NCBI RefSeq assembly: GCF_007995085.1
Contig: NZ_VOQS01000005.1
Location: 2,418,001 to 2,482,000 of the forward strand
DNA length: 64,000 bases
Source of the DNA: Paraburkholderia azotifigens
GTDB lineage: Bacteria; Pseudomonadota; Gammaproteobacteria; Burkholderiales; Burkholderiaceae
Direction of reading: 5' to 3'
Below are positions 1-10,000 of the stretch, one piece after another; positions within the stretch are counted from its first letter, which is position 1, and each line of letters begins with the position of its first letter. Made by a program: the position numbers and the translations under genes. The notes beneath the pieces were generated by a model. The model saw nothing but the letters and a program-made list of their open reading frames with translations, was not told the origin of the DNA and did not search any database.

Positions 1-2
1 TC

Positions 3-857
3 GGCGGCATTGTTGGCGGGCCGCTGTCGGCGTGGCTGATTTCCGCGTTTTCGGGCGTCTATGGTCTCGCGGGCTGGCAATGGATGTTTCTGATCGAAGG
101 CTTGCCGTGCATCGCGCTCGGCGTGCTGACGCTGTTCGTGCTGTCGAACCGTCCCGCCGACGCGCGCTGGCTGAACGCCGGCGAAAAGCAGTTGCTCGAA
201 AGCGAAACGGGCGTGGCGCACGCGCACAACCATTCGTTCAAGGCCGTGGTGCGCGATCCGCGCATCTACGTGCTCGCCTTCGCGTACTTCTCGATCATCT
301 TTCCGATCTACGCGATCAGCTTCTGGCTGCCGACGCTCATCAAGGAGCAGGGCGTCAGCGACACGCTGCGTCTTGGCTGGTACGCAGCGATTCCGTACGT
401 CGCGGCGGGAATCGCGATGTATGTCGCGGGACGCAGTTCGGACCGCACGGGCGAGCGGCGTTTGCACTGCGCGGTGCCTGCGCTGACGGGTGCGCTTCTG
501 CTGATCGCATCGATTTTCACGCAGGGCAATCTGATCGCGACGCTCGCGCTGCTGACAGCCGCGACCGCGATGATGTGGATGGCCTACACGGTGTTCTGGG
601 CGATGCCGGGCGAATACATCAAAGGCCCGGCGGCAGCGGGCGGAATTGCGCTCATCAACACGATCGGGCTGTCGGGCGGCTTCTGGGGTCCGGCGGCGAT
701 CGGCTGGGCGCGCACGGCGACGGGCAATTCGCATCTCGCGCTGTTCGTGATGGCGTGCATGCCGGTGATCGCGGGCCTGCTGATTCTCGCCAGTCGTCAG
801 AGCAGAAAGCCCGCTCGCGACGCAGCGGAACTGACGCTGAGCCCTGAATCGAACTGA
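3..857 (+). CDS. MFS transporter, anion:cation symporter type (C-terminal part)
   Basis: This is the 3' part of a major facilitator superfamily permease; the reading frame is open from the window edge, so the N-terminal half lies outside. The visible 284 residues hold the end of the N-terminal six-helix bundle and most of the C-terminal bundle, with long hydrophobic segments and short charged loops. The stretch LAGWQWMFLIEG after the mid-protein loop is typical of the ACS (phthalate/tartrate/glucarate) family, which takes up organic anions with protons. It lies 59 bp upstream of the M81 peptidase gene in the same direction, so the two are probably co-transcribed and the substrate may feed that enzyme. 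Family assignment is fairly sure; the substrate is unknown. Confidence 0.85.
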   Translation, partial: GGIVGGPLSAWLISAFSGVYGLAGWQWMFLIEGLPCIALGVLTLFVLSNRPADARWLNAGEKQLLESETGVAHAHNHSFKAVVRDPRIYVLAFAYFSIIFPIYAISFWLPTLIKEQGVSDTLRLGWYAAIPYVAAGIAMYVAGRSSDRTGERRLHCAVPALTGALLLIASIFTQGNLIATLALLTAATAMMWMAYTVFWAMPGEYIKGPAAAGGIALINTIGLSGGFWGPAAIGWARTATGNSHLALFVMACMPVIAGLLILASRQSRKPARDAAELTLSPESN

Positions 858-916
858 CGTCATCCGAATCACGCGCATCGAACGCATCGAACGCATCGAG
901 CACGAGGACACGCATC

Positions 917-2449
917 ATGAAAATCCTGATCGCCGGTTTCCAGCACGAGACCAACACCTTTGCGCCGACGAGGGCGTCGTACCAGAGCTTCATTCAGGGT
1001 GAAGGCTTTCCGCCTTTGTCGCGCGGCGCCGACGTGCTCGCGCTACGCGACGTGAACGTGCCGATCGGCGGCTTCATCCAGGCGGCACAGCGAGCGGGTC
1101 ACGAACTGATTCCCGTGATCTGGGCGGGCGCGAGCGCGTCCGCGCACGTGATGCAAGACGCGTACGAGCGCATCGCGGGCGAGATTGTCGATGCGGCGCG
1201 CGCAGGCGGGTTCGATGCGATCTATCTGGATCTGCACGGCGCGATGGTCGCCGAGCATGTCGACGACGGCGAGGGCGAATTGCTGGCGCGCGTGCGCGGT
1301 ATCGTCGGCAACGCTATGCCGATGGTCGTATCGCTCGATCTGCACGCGAACGTGACGGACAGGATGCTGGAACTCGCCGATGCAATCGTTGCGTACCGGA
1401 CCTATCCGCATGTCGATATGGCCGAAACGGGCGAGCGCGCCGCTGTGCTACTCGATACGTTGATGCGCGACAGGCGGCCGCTGAAGCGCGTGTCGCGGCG
1501 CATTCCGTTTCTGATTCCGGTGAACGGCATGTGCACGCTCGTCGAACCCGCGCGCGGCGTGTACGACATGCTGGCCGAACTTGAACAGGGGCCGGTCGCT
1601 TCGCTTTCGTTTGCGCCGGGTTTTCCCGCCGCCGATTTTCCCGAGTGCGGGCCGGTGCTGTGGGGCTATGGCCACGACGAAGACGCGCTCGCTCGCGCGA
1701 TCGATAGGCTGTACGAGCGCATGCTCGCCGACGAACCCAGATGGGAAGTGCATTTCCTCTCGCCGGATGAAGCCGTCTCCGAAGCGTCGCGCCTTGCGCA
1801 GCACGCGGACAAGCCGGTGATCATCGCCGACACGCAGGACAACCCAGGCGTGGGCGGCGATTCGAACACGATGGGCATGGTGCGCGCGCTGCTGCGTCAT
1901 CACATCGAAGATGCCGCTGTCGGTGTGATATGGGACGCCGAGGCGGCAGCGGCGGCGCATCGTGCGGGCGTCGGCGCGCGAGTCGAACTCGCGCTGGCGG
2001 GACGCTCGGGCGTGCCAGGCGACGAGCCGCTGAACGGCGTGTTCGAAGTCGAGCATCTGTCGGACGGCCGCTTTCGCTTCGACGGCCCGATGATGCACGG
2101 CATGCAGGGCGATCTCGGACCGGTTGCGTGTCTGCGCATCGGCGGCGTGCGGATCGTCGTCAGCACCATCAAGATGCAGATCTTCGAGCGCAACTTCTTC
2201 CGCGTCGCGGGTATCGAGCCGGAGGCGATGAAGATGCTGGTCGTGAAGAGTTCGGTGCATTTCCGCGCGGACTTCCAGCCGGCTGCGCATGCCATTCTTG
2301 TTGCGAAGGCGCCGGGCCCGATGGCCGCCGATCCCGCCGACTTGCCCTGGCAGCGGCTCGCTGCGCATATGCGCGTGCGTCCATTGGGCTCGACGTTTGG
2401 CGATTGGCGTGCGCTGGCGGCACGTGAAGCGGTGGCACAGTTGCCGTGA
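917..2449 (+). CDS. M81 family metallopeptidase (MlrC-like)
   Basis: A 510-residue protein of the M81/DUF1485 family, named after microcystinase C (MlrC), which cleaves linear peptides in microcystin breakdown. In other bacteria members occur beside transporters and their substrates are mostly unknown. The start motif GFQHETNTFAP (about residues 7-17), two DLH motifs (DLHGAM and SLDLHANV, about residues 110-145) and the late DTQDNPGVGGDSNTMGM segment are the conserved, probably metal-binding parts. Length is normal for the family. Its position behind an organic-anion MFS permease suggests use of an imported amide or peptide-like compound. Cytoplasmic: no signal peptide. The ATG follows a weak purine-rich stretch (GAGGAC). 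Family call secure, substrate not inferable. Confidence 0.88.
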   Translation: MKILIAGFQHETNTFAPTRASYQSFIQGEGFPPLSRGADVLALRDVNVPIGGFIQAAQRAGHELIPVIWAGASASAHVMQDAYERIAGEIVDAARAGGFDAIYLDLHGAMVAEHVDDGEGELLARVRGIVGNAMPMVVSLDLHANVTDRMLELADAIVAYRTYPHVDMAETGERAAVLLDTLMRDRRPLKRVSRRIPFLIPVNGMCTLVEPARGVYDMLAELEQGPVASLSFAPGFPAADFPECGPVLWGYGHDEDALARAIDRLYERMLADEPRWEVHFLSPDEAVSEASRLAQHADKPVIIADTQDNPGVGGDSNTMGMVRALLRHHIEDAAVGVIWDAEAAAAAHRAGVGARVELALAGRSGVPGDEPLNGVFEVEHLSDGRFRFDGPMMHGMQGDLGPVACLRIGGVRIVVSTIKMQIFERNFFRVAGIEPEAMKMLVVKSSVHFRADFQPAAHAILVAKAPGPMAADPADLPWQRLAAHMRVRPLGSTFGDWRALAAREAVAQLP

Positions 2450-2490
2450 GCGATTGCATGTATTGAACGCGCTTGCCTGCACGCTCACCG

Positions 2491-2940
2491 ATGATTTCAT
2501 TCGACACGGACGGTCATCGTTTCAACCTGCGTGCCGTCGCGGTGATTCTGTCAGGCGACCAAGTGCTGCTGCACAGACTGGATGGCGACGAATACTGGTC
2601 GCTGCCGGGTGGCCGCGTCGAGGCAGGGGAAGACGCGGTCACAGCCGTCGCGCGCGAGATGCGCGAGGAGCTTGGCATCGCAGTGACGGTCGGGCGGCTG
2701 CTGTGGGTCGTGGAAAACTTCTTCGCGAGCGGCGGCCGTGCGTATCACGAGGTCGGGCTGATGCGCTTTGCTGCATCGAACGCGTCTCCTCATTTCTCGC
2801 AAGGTTCCTCAACGTCGATATCGAGCAACGCCGTGCTCATCGACTTGCCATGTGCATCGAGCGCCAGCGAGCGCGTGACGCCTCCGCCGAGCGCATGCCC
2901 AAGCACGAAATTGAACGCACCCAGGAGCGGCAGTTCATAA
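2491..2940 (+). pseudogene. NUDIX hydrolase, 3'-truncated
   Basis: The first about 90 codons from ATG 2491 are a good NUDIX domain. A perfect NUDIX box GX5EX7REUXEEXGU spans residues 41-63 (G41, E47, R55, E56, E59, E60), preceded by the WSLPG strand. After YHEVGL (residue 90, near base 2760) family-like sequence stops. The frame then continues into a Ser/Pro-rich tail that is simply the antisense strand of the opposing AtuA-related gene. The C-terminal strands and helix of a normal 140-160 residue NUDIX fold are therefore missing, most simply through a deletion that fused the gene to its neighbour. Whether the product still hydrolyses anything is doubtful. A TTG at 2473 is an alternative start but has no better ribosome site. 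Confidence 0.7.
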
Positions 2941-3107
2941 CGCACGACATCGCCTTTCACCACCTCGGCGAGATGTGCCTTGACGCGCTCGGGCGTCAGC
3001 ACGTTGCGCAGATGCGCGTAGTGCTTCGAGTCGAAGCAGATCACGGAGACATTGAGCGTGTTGCCTTTGTCGCCCGTGCGGCCGTGCGCGAGTTCACGCA
3101 ATTTCAT
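2790..3107 (-). CDS. AtuA-related small protein
   Basis: A 105-residue protein beginning MKLRELAHGRTGDKGNTLN. This is the conserved small partner that follows DUF1446/AtuA-type proteins in many proteobacteria, and in some species it is fused to their C terminus. Its start lies inside the last codons of the upstream AtuA gene (14 bp overlap), which shows translational coupling and argues for ATG 3107 over the in-frame ATG 3128. The GRTGDKGN motif is the most conserved part of the family. Exact function is unknown; acting as a subunit of the AtuA protein is inference. The end of the gene touches the truncated NUDIX gene on the other strand. Confidence 0.75.
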   Translation of the reverse strand: MKLRELAHGRTGDKGNTLNVSVICFDSKHYAHLRNVLTPERVKAHLAEVVKGDVVRYELPLLGAFNFVLGHALGGGVTRSLALDAHGKSMSTALLDIDVEEPCEK

Positions 3108-4461
3108 CGTTTGCCTCCACGATTTCAAAGACGGGATTCACATGCTCGCGCGGCAACAGCACGGACTGCACGGCGAGCACTTCGCGAACTGATTTCGTAA
3201 CGCCGCCGCCGCCTGCCGGTCCGTTGGTGTAGAGCGTTTCGACTTCGTTGCCAATCCGCGCCGCTTCCCCGGCGTTCGATGTGCGGCCCGCCACCCGCAC
3301 GCGCACTTCGTACGGATCGCCGTGAGTCGATGCGAGGTCATCGCCATACAGGCTATTCACGCCGATCAGATCGAAGCGCAGCTCGCTGGTATCGACACCC
3401 GTGATCGCCAGGCGCTCGCGCACGATATCGAGCGCGAGCCGCGCTCGCGCGACGGCGCCCGGCCCGCCATAAGAGATCTGCCCTTCGCCGATAAAGCCAT
3501 CGACATAGGCAACGGAAACCTTCAGCGTACCGGTGCGTGCGTGGCCGCGCCCGCCCGTCACGCGCACGCGGTCTTGCGCTTCCTGAGCAACGTGTACCTG
3601 CGTGAAATCCGCGACGACATCCGGCTGGTAATAGCGCGCCGGATCGTGAATCTCATAGAGCAGTTGTTCCTTGCATGTCGCTTCCGTTACGCACCCGCCC
3701 GAGTGCGGCACTTTGCCGATCACGACGTTGCCTTGCGCATCGACTTCGCCGATCGGAAAGCCCAGCCGCGCGAGATCCGGGACGTTCTTGCAGCCGGGAT
3801 CGGCGAAGTAGCCGCCTGTCACCTGTCCCGCACATTCGAGCAGATGACCGACGACGGTCGCCTGCCCGAGCGTGTTCCAGTCGTCCATCGGCCAGCCGAA
3901 TTCATGGATGAGCGGCGCCGCGAACAGCGACGGATCGGCGACGCGCCCCGTCAGCACGACGTCGGCGCCCGCCGCGAGAGCCGCAACGATCGGCTCCGCG
4001 CCCAGATACGCGTTGGCCGACACGATGCGGTCGGCATATGCGCTCACCTCATCGCCGGACTCCTCGAAACGCAGATGCGATTGCAGCACGACATCGAGCA
4101 CGTCGTCGCCGGTGACGGCCGCGATCTTCAGGCCATGCAAGCCGAGCTCGCGTGCGATTTGCGCCGTCTTGCGCGCCGCCGCACCGGGATTGGCGGCGCC
4201 CATGTTCGAGATGATCCGCACGCCGTTTCCGGCAGCGACGGGCAGCACCGCGCGCATGCGCGCTTCGAGCAGCGGATCGTAGCCGAGCGACGGATCGCGG
4301 CGGCGCGTCTGCTGCGCAATCGCGATGGTGCGCTCGGCGAGGCATTCGAACACGAGGTAGTCGAGCGCGCCGTGCTCCGCGAGTTCGACGGCCGGCTCGA
4401 TGCGATCGCCCGAGTAACCCGCGCCCGCGCCGATGCGGATGCGCTTCGGTTTGACATTCAT
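3094..4461 (-). CDS. Acyclic terpene utilization AtuA family protein (DUF1446)
   Basis: A 455-residue DUF1446 protein. The family is named after AtuA of Pseudomonas citronellol/geraniol degradation, but most members sit in other acid-catabolic operons. Typical motifs are visible: RIGAGAGYSGDRIEPA at the N terminus, DYLVFECLAERTIA near residue 40, a Gly-rich NMGAANPGAA segment near residue 85, and VVLTGRVADPSLF near residue 170. Length is normal. It is flanked by the small AtuA-related gene (overlapping) and by a CitMHS-type transporter whose stop is 13 bp upstream of its start. The three form one minus-strand operon, so a role in breakdown of an imported carboxylate is plausible. There are no other atu genes, so terpene use itself is not supported. 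Confidence 0.85.
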   Translation of the reverse strand: MNVKPKRIRIGAGAGYSGDRIEPAVELAEHGALDYLVFECLAERTIAIAQQTRRRDPSLGYDPLLEARMRAVLPVAAGNGVRIISNMGAANPGAAARKTAQIARELGLHGLKIAAVTGDDVLDVVLQSHLRFEESGDEVSAYADRIVSANAYLGAEPIVAALAAGADVVLTGRVADPSLFAAPLIHEFGWPMDDWNTLGQATVVGHLLECAGQVTGGYFADPGCKNVPDLARLGFPIGEVDAQGNVVIGKVPHSGGCVTEATCKEQLLYEIHDPARYYQPDVVADFTQVHVAQEAQDRVRVTGGRGHARTGTLKVSVAYVDGFIGEGQISYGGPGAVARARLALDIVRERLAITGVDTSELRFDLIGVNSLYGDDLASTHGDPYEVRVRVAGRTSNAGEAARIGNEVETLYTNGPAGGGGVTKSVREVLAVQSVLLPREHVNPVFEIVEANDEIA

Positions 4462-4474
4462 GATGCTGATTCCT

Positions 4475-5779
4475 TCACAGCGGAAATATGCCGAGCGCGA
4501 CGCACGCGATCGTCATCACGATCGACGCGCCGAACAGCAGGGGAAACGTGAACTTCTGATGATCCGCGAGATCGATGCCGCACAGGCCGACAACGAGAAA
4601 CGTCGCGGGCGTGAGCGGGCTCACGGGGAAGCCGGTGGTCATCTGGCCGAGCAGCGCGGCCTGTCCGACGTGCACGGACGGCACGCCCAGTTGCGACGCC
4701 ACTTCCGCGATCACGGGCAGCACGCCGAAATAGAACGAATCGGGATCGAAGAGCATCGAGAGCGGCATCGACGCGATACCGAGCGCTACGGGAATGTGGC
4801 TGGCCATCGACGGCGGCACGAAGCCGACGGCTGCCTGCGCCATCGCCTTCAGCATGCCGCTGCCCTGCATGATCCCGGTGAAGACGCCTGCCGCGAGCAG
4901 AATGCCCGCCATCATCAGCGCGGCGCGCGCATGCGCGTCGATGCGCTTGCGCTGCATGTCGACGTTCGGATAGTTCACCATCAACGCGATGCACAGCCCA
5001 ACCATGAACATGATCGCGGGCGGAATCTTCTCGCCCATCGCGACCATCGTGCCGAGCACGACGATCGTCAGGATGATGTTGAACCAGAAGTTCTTCGGGC
5101 GGCGCAGCGCTTCTTCCTCCCGCGTGAGCGTGCGCTCGGGCACGGGCATGGAGCCGCTCGCGCTCGAATAACCGAGACGCTTCTCTTCGCGGCGGCCGAG
5201 CCAGTACGCCATGCCGAACACGAATACGAGTCCGACAGCCTGCACGGGGATGAGCGGATTGAATAGCGATGAAATCGGCAGATGAAGCGATGCCGATGCG
5301 CGGATCATCGGTCCCGTCCAGGGCAGAAAGTTGATGCCTGCCGCCATCGACACGGCCGCGGCCAGCACCCGCTTGTCCATATCGAGGCGCTCGTAAAGCG
5401 GCAGCATCGCGGGGATCGTTACGAGAAAGCACACCGCGCCGGAGCCGTCGAGATGAATGAGCAGTGCGAGCAGCGTCGTGCCCATCACGATACGCGTCGG
5501 TTTCGTGCCGACCGCGCGCAGGATGCGGTCGATGATGGGATCGAGCGTGCCTGCGTCCGTGATCGTGCCGAAGTAGAGAATCGCGAACACGAACATGCCG
5601 ACGACAGGCGCGAGGCTCTTGAGGCCGTCGATGACGAACTTGCTGGTCTGCAAGCCGAAGCCGCCGATCAGCGAAGCCGCGATCGGCACGATGATGAGCG
5701 CGACGAGCGGCGACATGCGTTTCGAAAGAATCGCCCCGAGCAGGACGACGATGGTGGCGAGCCCCAGCAAAGGCAGCAT
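4475..5779 (-). CDS. CitMHS family carboxylate transporter
   Basis: A 434-residue, strongly hydrophobic permease of the CitMHS family (citrate-metal:H+ symporters). Around 11-12 membrane segments are visible, with a charged central loop (GRREEKRLGYSSASG, near residue 215) and the family-typical FGTITDAGTLDPI and DGSGAVCFLVTIPAMLPLY segments in the first half. ATG 5779 is preferred over the in-frame upstream start at 5836 because GGAGAC lies just before it and the protein then opens directly with a membrane helix. First gene of the operon with the AtuA pair and divergent from a LysR regulator, it probably imports the acid on which the operon acts. Confidence 0.87.
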   Translation of the reverse strand: MLPLLGLATIVVLLGAILSKRMSPLVALIIVPIAASLIGGFGLQTSKFVIDGLKSLAPVVGMFVFAILYFGTITDAGTLDPIIDRILRAVGTKPTRIVMGTTLLALLIHLDGSGAVCFLVTIPAMLPLYERLDMDKRVLAAAVSMAAGINFLPWTGPMIRASASLHLPISSLFNPLIPVQAVGLVFVFGMAYWLGRREEKRLGYSSASGSMPVPERTLTREEEALRRPKNFWFNIILTIVVLGTMVAMGEKIPPAIMFMVGLCIALMVNYPNVDMQRKRIDAHARAALMMAGILLAAGVFTGIMQGSGMLKAMAQAAVGFVPPSMASHIPVALGIASMPLSMLFDPDSFYFGVLPVIAEVASQLGVPSVHVGQAALLGQMTTGFPVSPLTPATFLVVGLCGIDLADHQKFTFPLLFGASIVMTIACVALGIFPL

Positions 5780-5850
5780 GGAAGTGTCTCCGAATCTTGT
5801 CTTTTGATGGGTTTCAGCGTAAGTTCGACGCGGCAATTACACAATTGAAA

Positions 5851-5870
5851 TGATTTGATCGCAGAAATCA
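5851..5870. promoter_or_regulatory. Putative LysR operator between citMHS-type and lysR genes
   Basis: An inverted repeat TGATTT-N8-AAATCA, also fitting the T-N11-A rule, lies in the 100 bp divergent intergenic region, ten bases before the lysR start. LysR proteins usually bind such sites to repress themselves and activate the opposite operon. The site is seen; its function is inferred. Confidence 0.45.
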
Positions 5871-5879
5871 CGAATCGTA

Positions 5880-6773
5880 ATGGATCTGAATCTTCGCGAT
5901 ATCCGGGCGCTGGTCGCCGTGGCGGAGGCGGGCAGCTTCACGCGCGCGGCGGAGCGTCTGCATCTGTCGCAACCGGCGCTCACGGTGCAGATACGCAGGC
6001 TGGAGGACGTGGTCGGCGCGCGCCTGTTCGACCGCAATAGCCGCAATGTCGCGCTGACGCCGACCGGCCGCGAGCTGCTGCCGCTCCTGCGCAAATCGCT
6101 GCAGGACATGGAGAACGTGCTGCGCGACGCGCGCGCATTGGGCGAAGGGGAAAGCGGCGCGATCCGCATCGCCTGTTTGCCGACGTTCGCGGCCAGCGTG
6201 CTGCCGGAACTCATCATCGATATGAAGCGCGAGGTGCCGCGCGCCGTCTTTCAGATTCGCGATGTCGTGGCGAGCACCGTGAATTCGCTCGTGCGCAACG
6301 AGGAAGCCGATATCGGCCTGACGGGCGGCGAGGTGGCCGATCCGCTGCTCGAGGTGCTGCATACGGGTGTGGACCGGCTCGTAGCCGTGTGTCCGCGCGG
6401 CCATCCTCTGGCGAAGAAGCGCCGCATCGGTTCGAGCGATCTGGCGCGCACGCCGCTCGTGCTCACGGCGCCGGGCACGAGCGTGCGGGCCGTCGTCGAT
6501 GCGGCGCTCAGCGGGCTACGCGAGCCTTTCGATGTCGCGTGCGAACCCACCTATATGATGACGGCCGTCGCCATGGTGCGCGCCGGACTTGGCGTGACCA
6601 TCCTGCCTGAGACCGCGCGCGAGGTGCGCGCCGAGTCCGGGCTCGTCGTGAAAGCGATCGACGATCCCGCGTTTGTCAGGTCGATTGCGATCGTCAAGAA
6701 GCGCGGCAGAACCTTGCCGGCAATAACGGACAAGTTCGTGAAACTGATGCGTCAAGGTGTCGTGACTGAGTGA
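5880..6773 (+). CDS. LysR family transcriptional regulator
   Basis: A 297-residue LysR-type regulator. The winged helix-turn-helix is at residues 1-60 (LNLRDIRALVAVAEAGSFTR, then AAERLHLSQPALTVQIRRLE) and the periplasmic-binding-protein-like effector domain occupies about residues 90-295. It is divergent from the CitMHS/AtuA operon with 100 bp between the starts, so that operon is its likely target, with a carboxylate as inducer. Length and domain layout are ordinary. Confidence 0.93.
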   Translation: MDLNLRDIRALVAVAEAGSFTRAAERLHLSQPALTVQIRRLEDVVGARLFDRNSRNVALTPTGRELLPLLRKSLQDMENVLRDARALGEGESGAIRIACLPTFAASVLPELIIDMKREVPRAVFQIRDVVASTVNSLVRNEEADIGLTGGEVADPLLEVLHTGVDRLVAVCPRGHPLAKKRRIGSSDLARTPLVLTAPGTSVRAVVDAALSGLREPFDVACEPTYMMTAVAMVRAGLGVTILPETAREVRAESGLVVKAIDDPAFVRSIAIVKKRGRTLPAITDKFVKLMRQGVVTE

Positions 6774-7058
6774 AGCACGCATCGTGGAAAAGGCTGGCCG
6801 CGCGTCCCCAGCGCTGCATTGGCAAGCGGATCAAAGTGCATGAAACGGCATTTCGGCCACCTGATCGCGAACCGCTTTAAAGAACGACCGGCCATTGTCG
6901 TTAACCGGAAAGTCAAGGTAGTCTCGGCCTAAGGCACTGTCCTTGCATGCGCCGTGGTCGCTGCACGTGCTATTCAGCGATTGCCACGCAACAACAGGCG
7001 GCAAAAATGACACACAGGCCACCTTCCACTGATGCGGTAAGCATGTCGGAGACTTCGC

Positions 7059-10000
7059 TTGGCCAGTCGGATTTTCAGACGCGTATCTCTTCCCATCCGG
7101 GTGACGCTGTTCATCGTCATCGTGTGCGCGCTGCTGATCGGCAGCGACGTATGGCGCAGCGCGACCTCGCGTCGCGACCAGATGGAAGAAATGTCCGTCG
7201 CGACGGCAAACCTTGCACGCGCGATGGCGCAGCACGCCGACGACACTATCCGGCAGGCCGACACCACGCTCGTCGACGTGGTCGAGCGCGTCGAACATGA
7301 CGGCGTAAGCCCCGCCGCGCTCGAACGGCTGCATCGGCTGTTCATCCAGCGCGCCGCGGAATTGCCGCAACTGGACGGCCTCTATCTGTACGATCGCGAC
7401 GGCAACTGGCTCGCGAATTCGCAGCCGGCGCTCGTCAAGAACTTCAACAACGCCGATCGCGAGTATTTCGTTTATCACCGCACGCATGCCGATCGTGGCG
7501 TGCATATCGGCATGCCCGTGCAAAGCCGCTCGACGGGCAAATGGATCGTTCCCGTCTCGCGGCGCGTCGACGGGCCGGACGGACAGTTCGCCGGCGTCGT
7601 GCTCGCGACCGTCGGCATCGATTTCTTCACGCGCTTCTACGACAGCCTCGACATCGGCCGATACGGCGCCGTTGCGCTCGTCGCCGACAACGGTGTGATG
7701 GTGGTGCGGCGTCCGTTCGAAACGCGCTTCGTCGGCAAGAACGTCGCCGATACGATGCTGTTCCGGGTGCATCAGCAGTCGCGCGAGACGGCCAGCTTCG
7801 TCTCGAAGTCCGCGCAGGACGGCGTCACGCGCCTGAACAGCGAGCGCACCCTGAGCCACTATCCGCTGTTCGTGGTGGCCGCGCTCGCGCAGGACGAAAT
7901 TCTCGCGCGGTGGTGGTCGGACACGCTGTGGCACGCGGCGGGCACGACGGTGCTGGTGCTGATGCTCGCGGTGTTCGGCTGGCGGCTGGTGCGCAACGCC
8001 AACTTGCGCACGCGGGTCGAGCGCAAGCTGGCCGCGAGTCTCGAAACGCGCCGCGCGATTCTCGACACGGCTGTCAATCCCATCATCACGCTCGACCGTT
8101 CGGGCGTGATCCTGTCGCTCAATCCGGCGGGCGAAAAGGCGTTCGGTTACGCCGAAGATGAGATCGCCGGCAAGGACGTGCGCGTGCTCGTGTCGGGCAC
8201 GGTCCACGAATTGTTCGACCGCTACGCGTCGCAGTTCGCCGGGCGCGGCGCGTCGGATTCGCACGACATCGTCAGCGAATGCGAACTGGCGGGCTTGCGC
8301 AAGGACGGCAGCGTGTTCCCCGTGCATGTGTCGACGGGGGCGATGGTGATGGGCGGCGAGCGCCGCTTCGTGTGCGTGATCACCGACATGTCCGTGCAGA
8401 TCCGCGAGCGCGCCGAGTTGTCGGAGGCGCGCGACCAGTTGCTGCTCGCGGCGGATATCGCGGAACTCGGCATCTGGTCGTGGGAATTTACGAACGACGC
8501 GCTGCGCTGGAACGCGCGCATGTTCGAGATTTTCGGCATGAGCGCGACGCCCGCCGAGGGCTTGCATTTCGAGCACTGGCTGTCGCGCGTGCACGAGGAA
8601 GACCGCCCGGCAGCCGTCGAACGGCTTGAAGCCGCGTTTGCCGGCGAAGTGACGTCGAAGCACATCCAATTGCCGCTCTACCGGATCAGCCTGCCCGACG
8701 GCGAAATCCGTCATATCCAGACTACTTTCACTGTTCAGCGCGACGCATCGGGCAACCCGGTCGGCATGACGGGTGTCACGCACGACGTCACCGAGCAGCG
8801 CAATATCGAGCTTCGTCTGCGCGACGCCAAGCAGCAGGCCGACGCCGCAAACGCGGCGAAATCGGCGTTCCTTGCCAACATGAGCCATGAAATCCGCACG
8901 CCGTTGAATGCGGTGCTCGGCATGCTCGATCTCGTGCAATCGACGGGGCTCAACGAGCGCCAAAGCGGCTATGTCGTCAAGGCGGAAACAGCGGCGAAGT
9001 CGTTGCTCGGCTTGCTGAACGACGTGCTCGACTATTCGAAGATCGAGGCGGGCAAGCTGCAGCTCGACACGCATGCGTTCGAAATCGAGCCGTTGATGCA
9101 GGATCTCGGCGTCGTGCTGTCGGGCAACCAGTACGACAAAGAGGTCGAAGTGCTGTTCGATATCAGCCCCGACCTGCCGCCCGTCGTGATCGGCGACAGC
9201 TTGCGGCTGCAGCAGGTGCTCGTGAATCTCGCGGGCAATGCGCTCAAGTTCACGATCAAAGGCCAGGTGGTCGTCAGCTTCACGCTGCTGTCGCGGCTCG
9301 ATACGGGCGTGCGCGTGCGCATCGCGGTGACGGACAGCGGCATCGGCATCAGCGAGGCGCAGCTCGGCCAGATTTTCGAAGGCTTCAGCCAGGCTGAAGT
9401 GTCAACGACGCGCCGCTTCGGCGGCACGGGTCTCGGTCTCGCGATCAGCCGGCGGCTCGTCGAACTGATGGGCGGCAAGCTCGAAGTGGCGAGCGAGTTC
9501 GGCAAGGGCAGCCGCTTCTGGTTCGACATCAATCTCGGCGTCAGCGCCGATGTGCACGCGGACGATCTCGATCTGCGTCTGCCGCTCGATCGCCGCTTGC
9601 GGGTGCTCGTCGCCGACGACAACGGCATTGCGCGCGAAGTGCTGTCGCGCACGGCGCGCGCGCTAGGCTGGGAAGCGGACGTGGTGCCGGGCGGCATTTC
9701 GGCTGTGAAGCTCGCAGCGGCCGCCGAGCGCGAGCAGGAAGGCTACGATGTGATCCTGCTCGACTGGCGCATGCCCGACCTCGACGGGCTGTCGGCGGCG
9801 CGGCGCATCGACGAAGCGCGTGCGGGCCGCAGCGCGCCCGCCATCGTGATGATCACGGCATATGGTCAGGAAGTGCTGGCGGCTGCGCAGGAATCCGACG
9901 ACATGCCGTTCGATGCCTTCGTCACGAAGCCCGTCACGCCGCGCCAGCTTGCGCAGACCGTGCAGCGCGTGCTGACGGGGCCGAAGGCCGCGCACCCGCG

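Noticed and set aside
3094..4461. Terpene (citronellol) degradation operon
   Set aside because: Only the AtuA-type pair is present; the other atu genes, such as the geranyl-CoA carboxylase subunits, are missing.
6831..9074. A 747-codon open frame on the minus strand across the hybrid kinase gene
   Set aside because: It is His/Arg-rich, has no domain and lies entirely opposite a protein with complete kinase motifs; it is a high-GC shadow frame.
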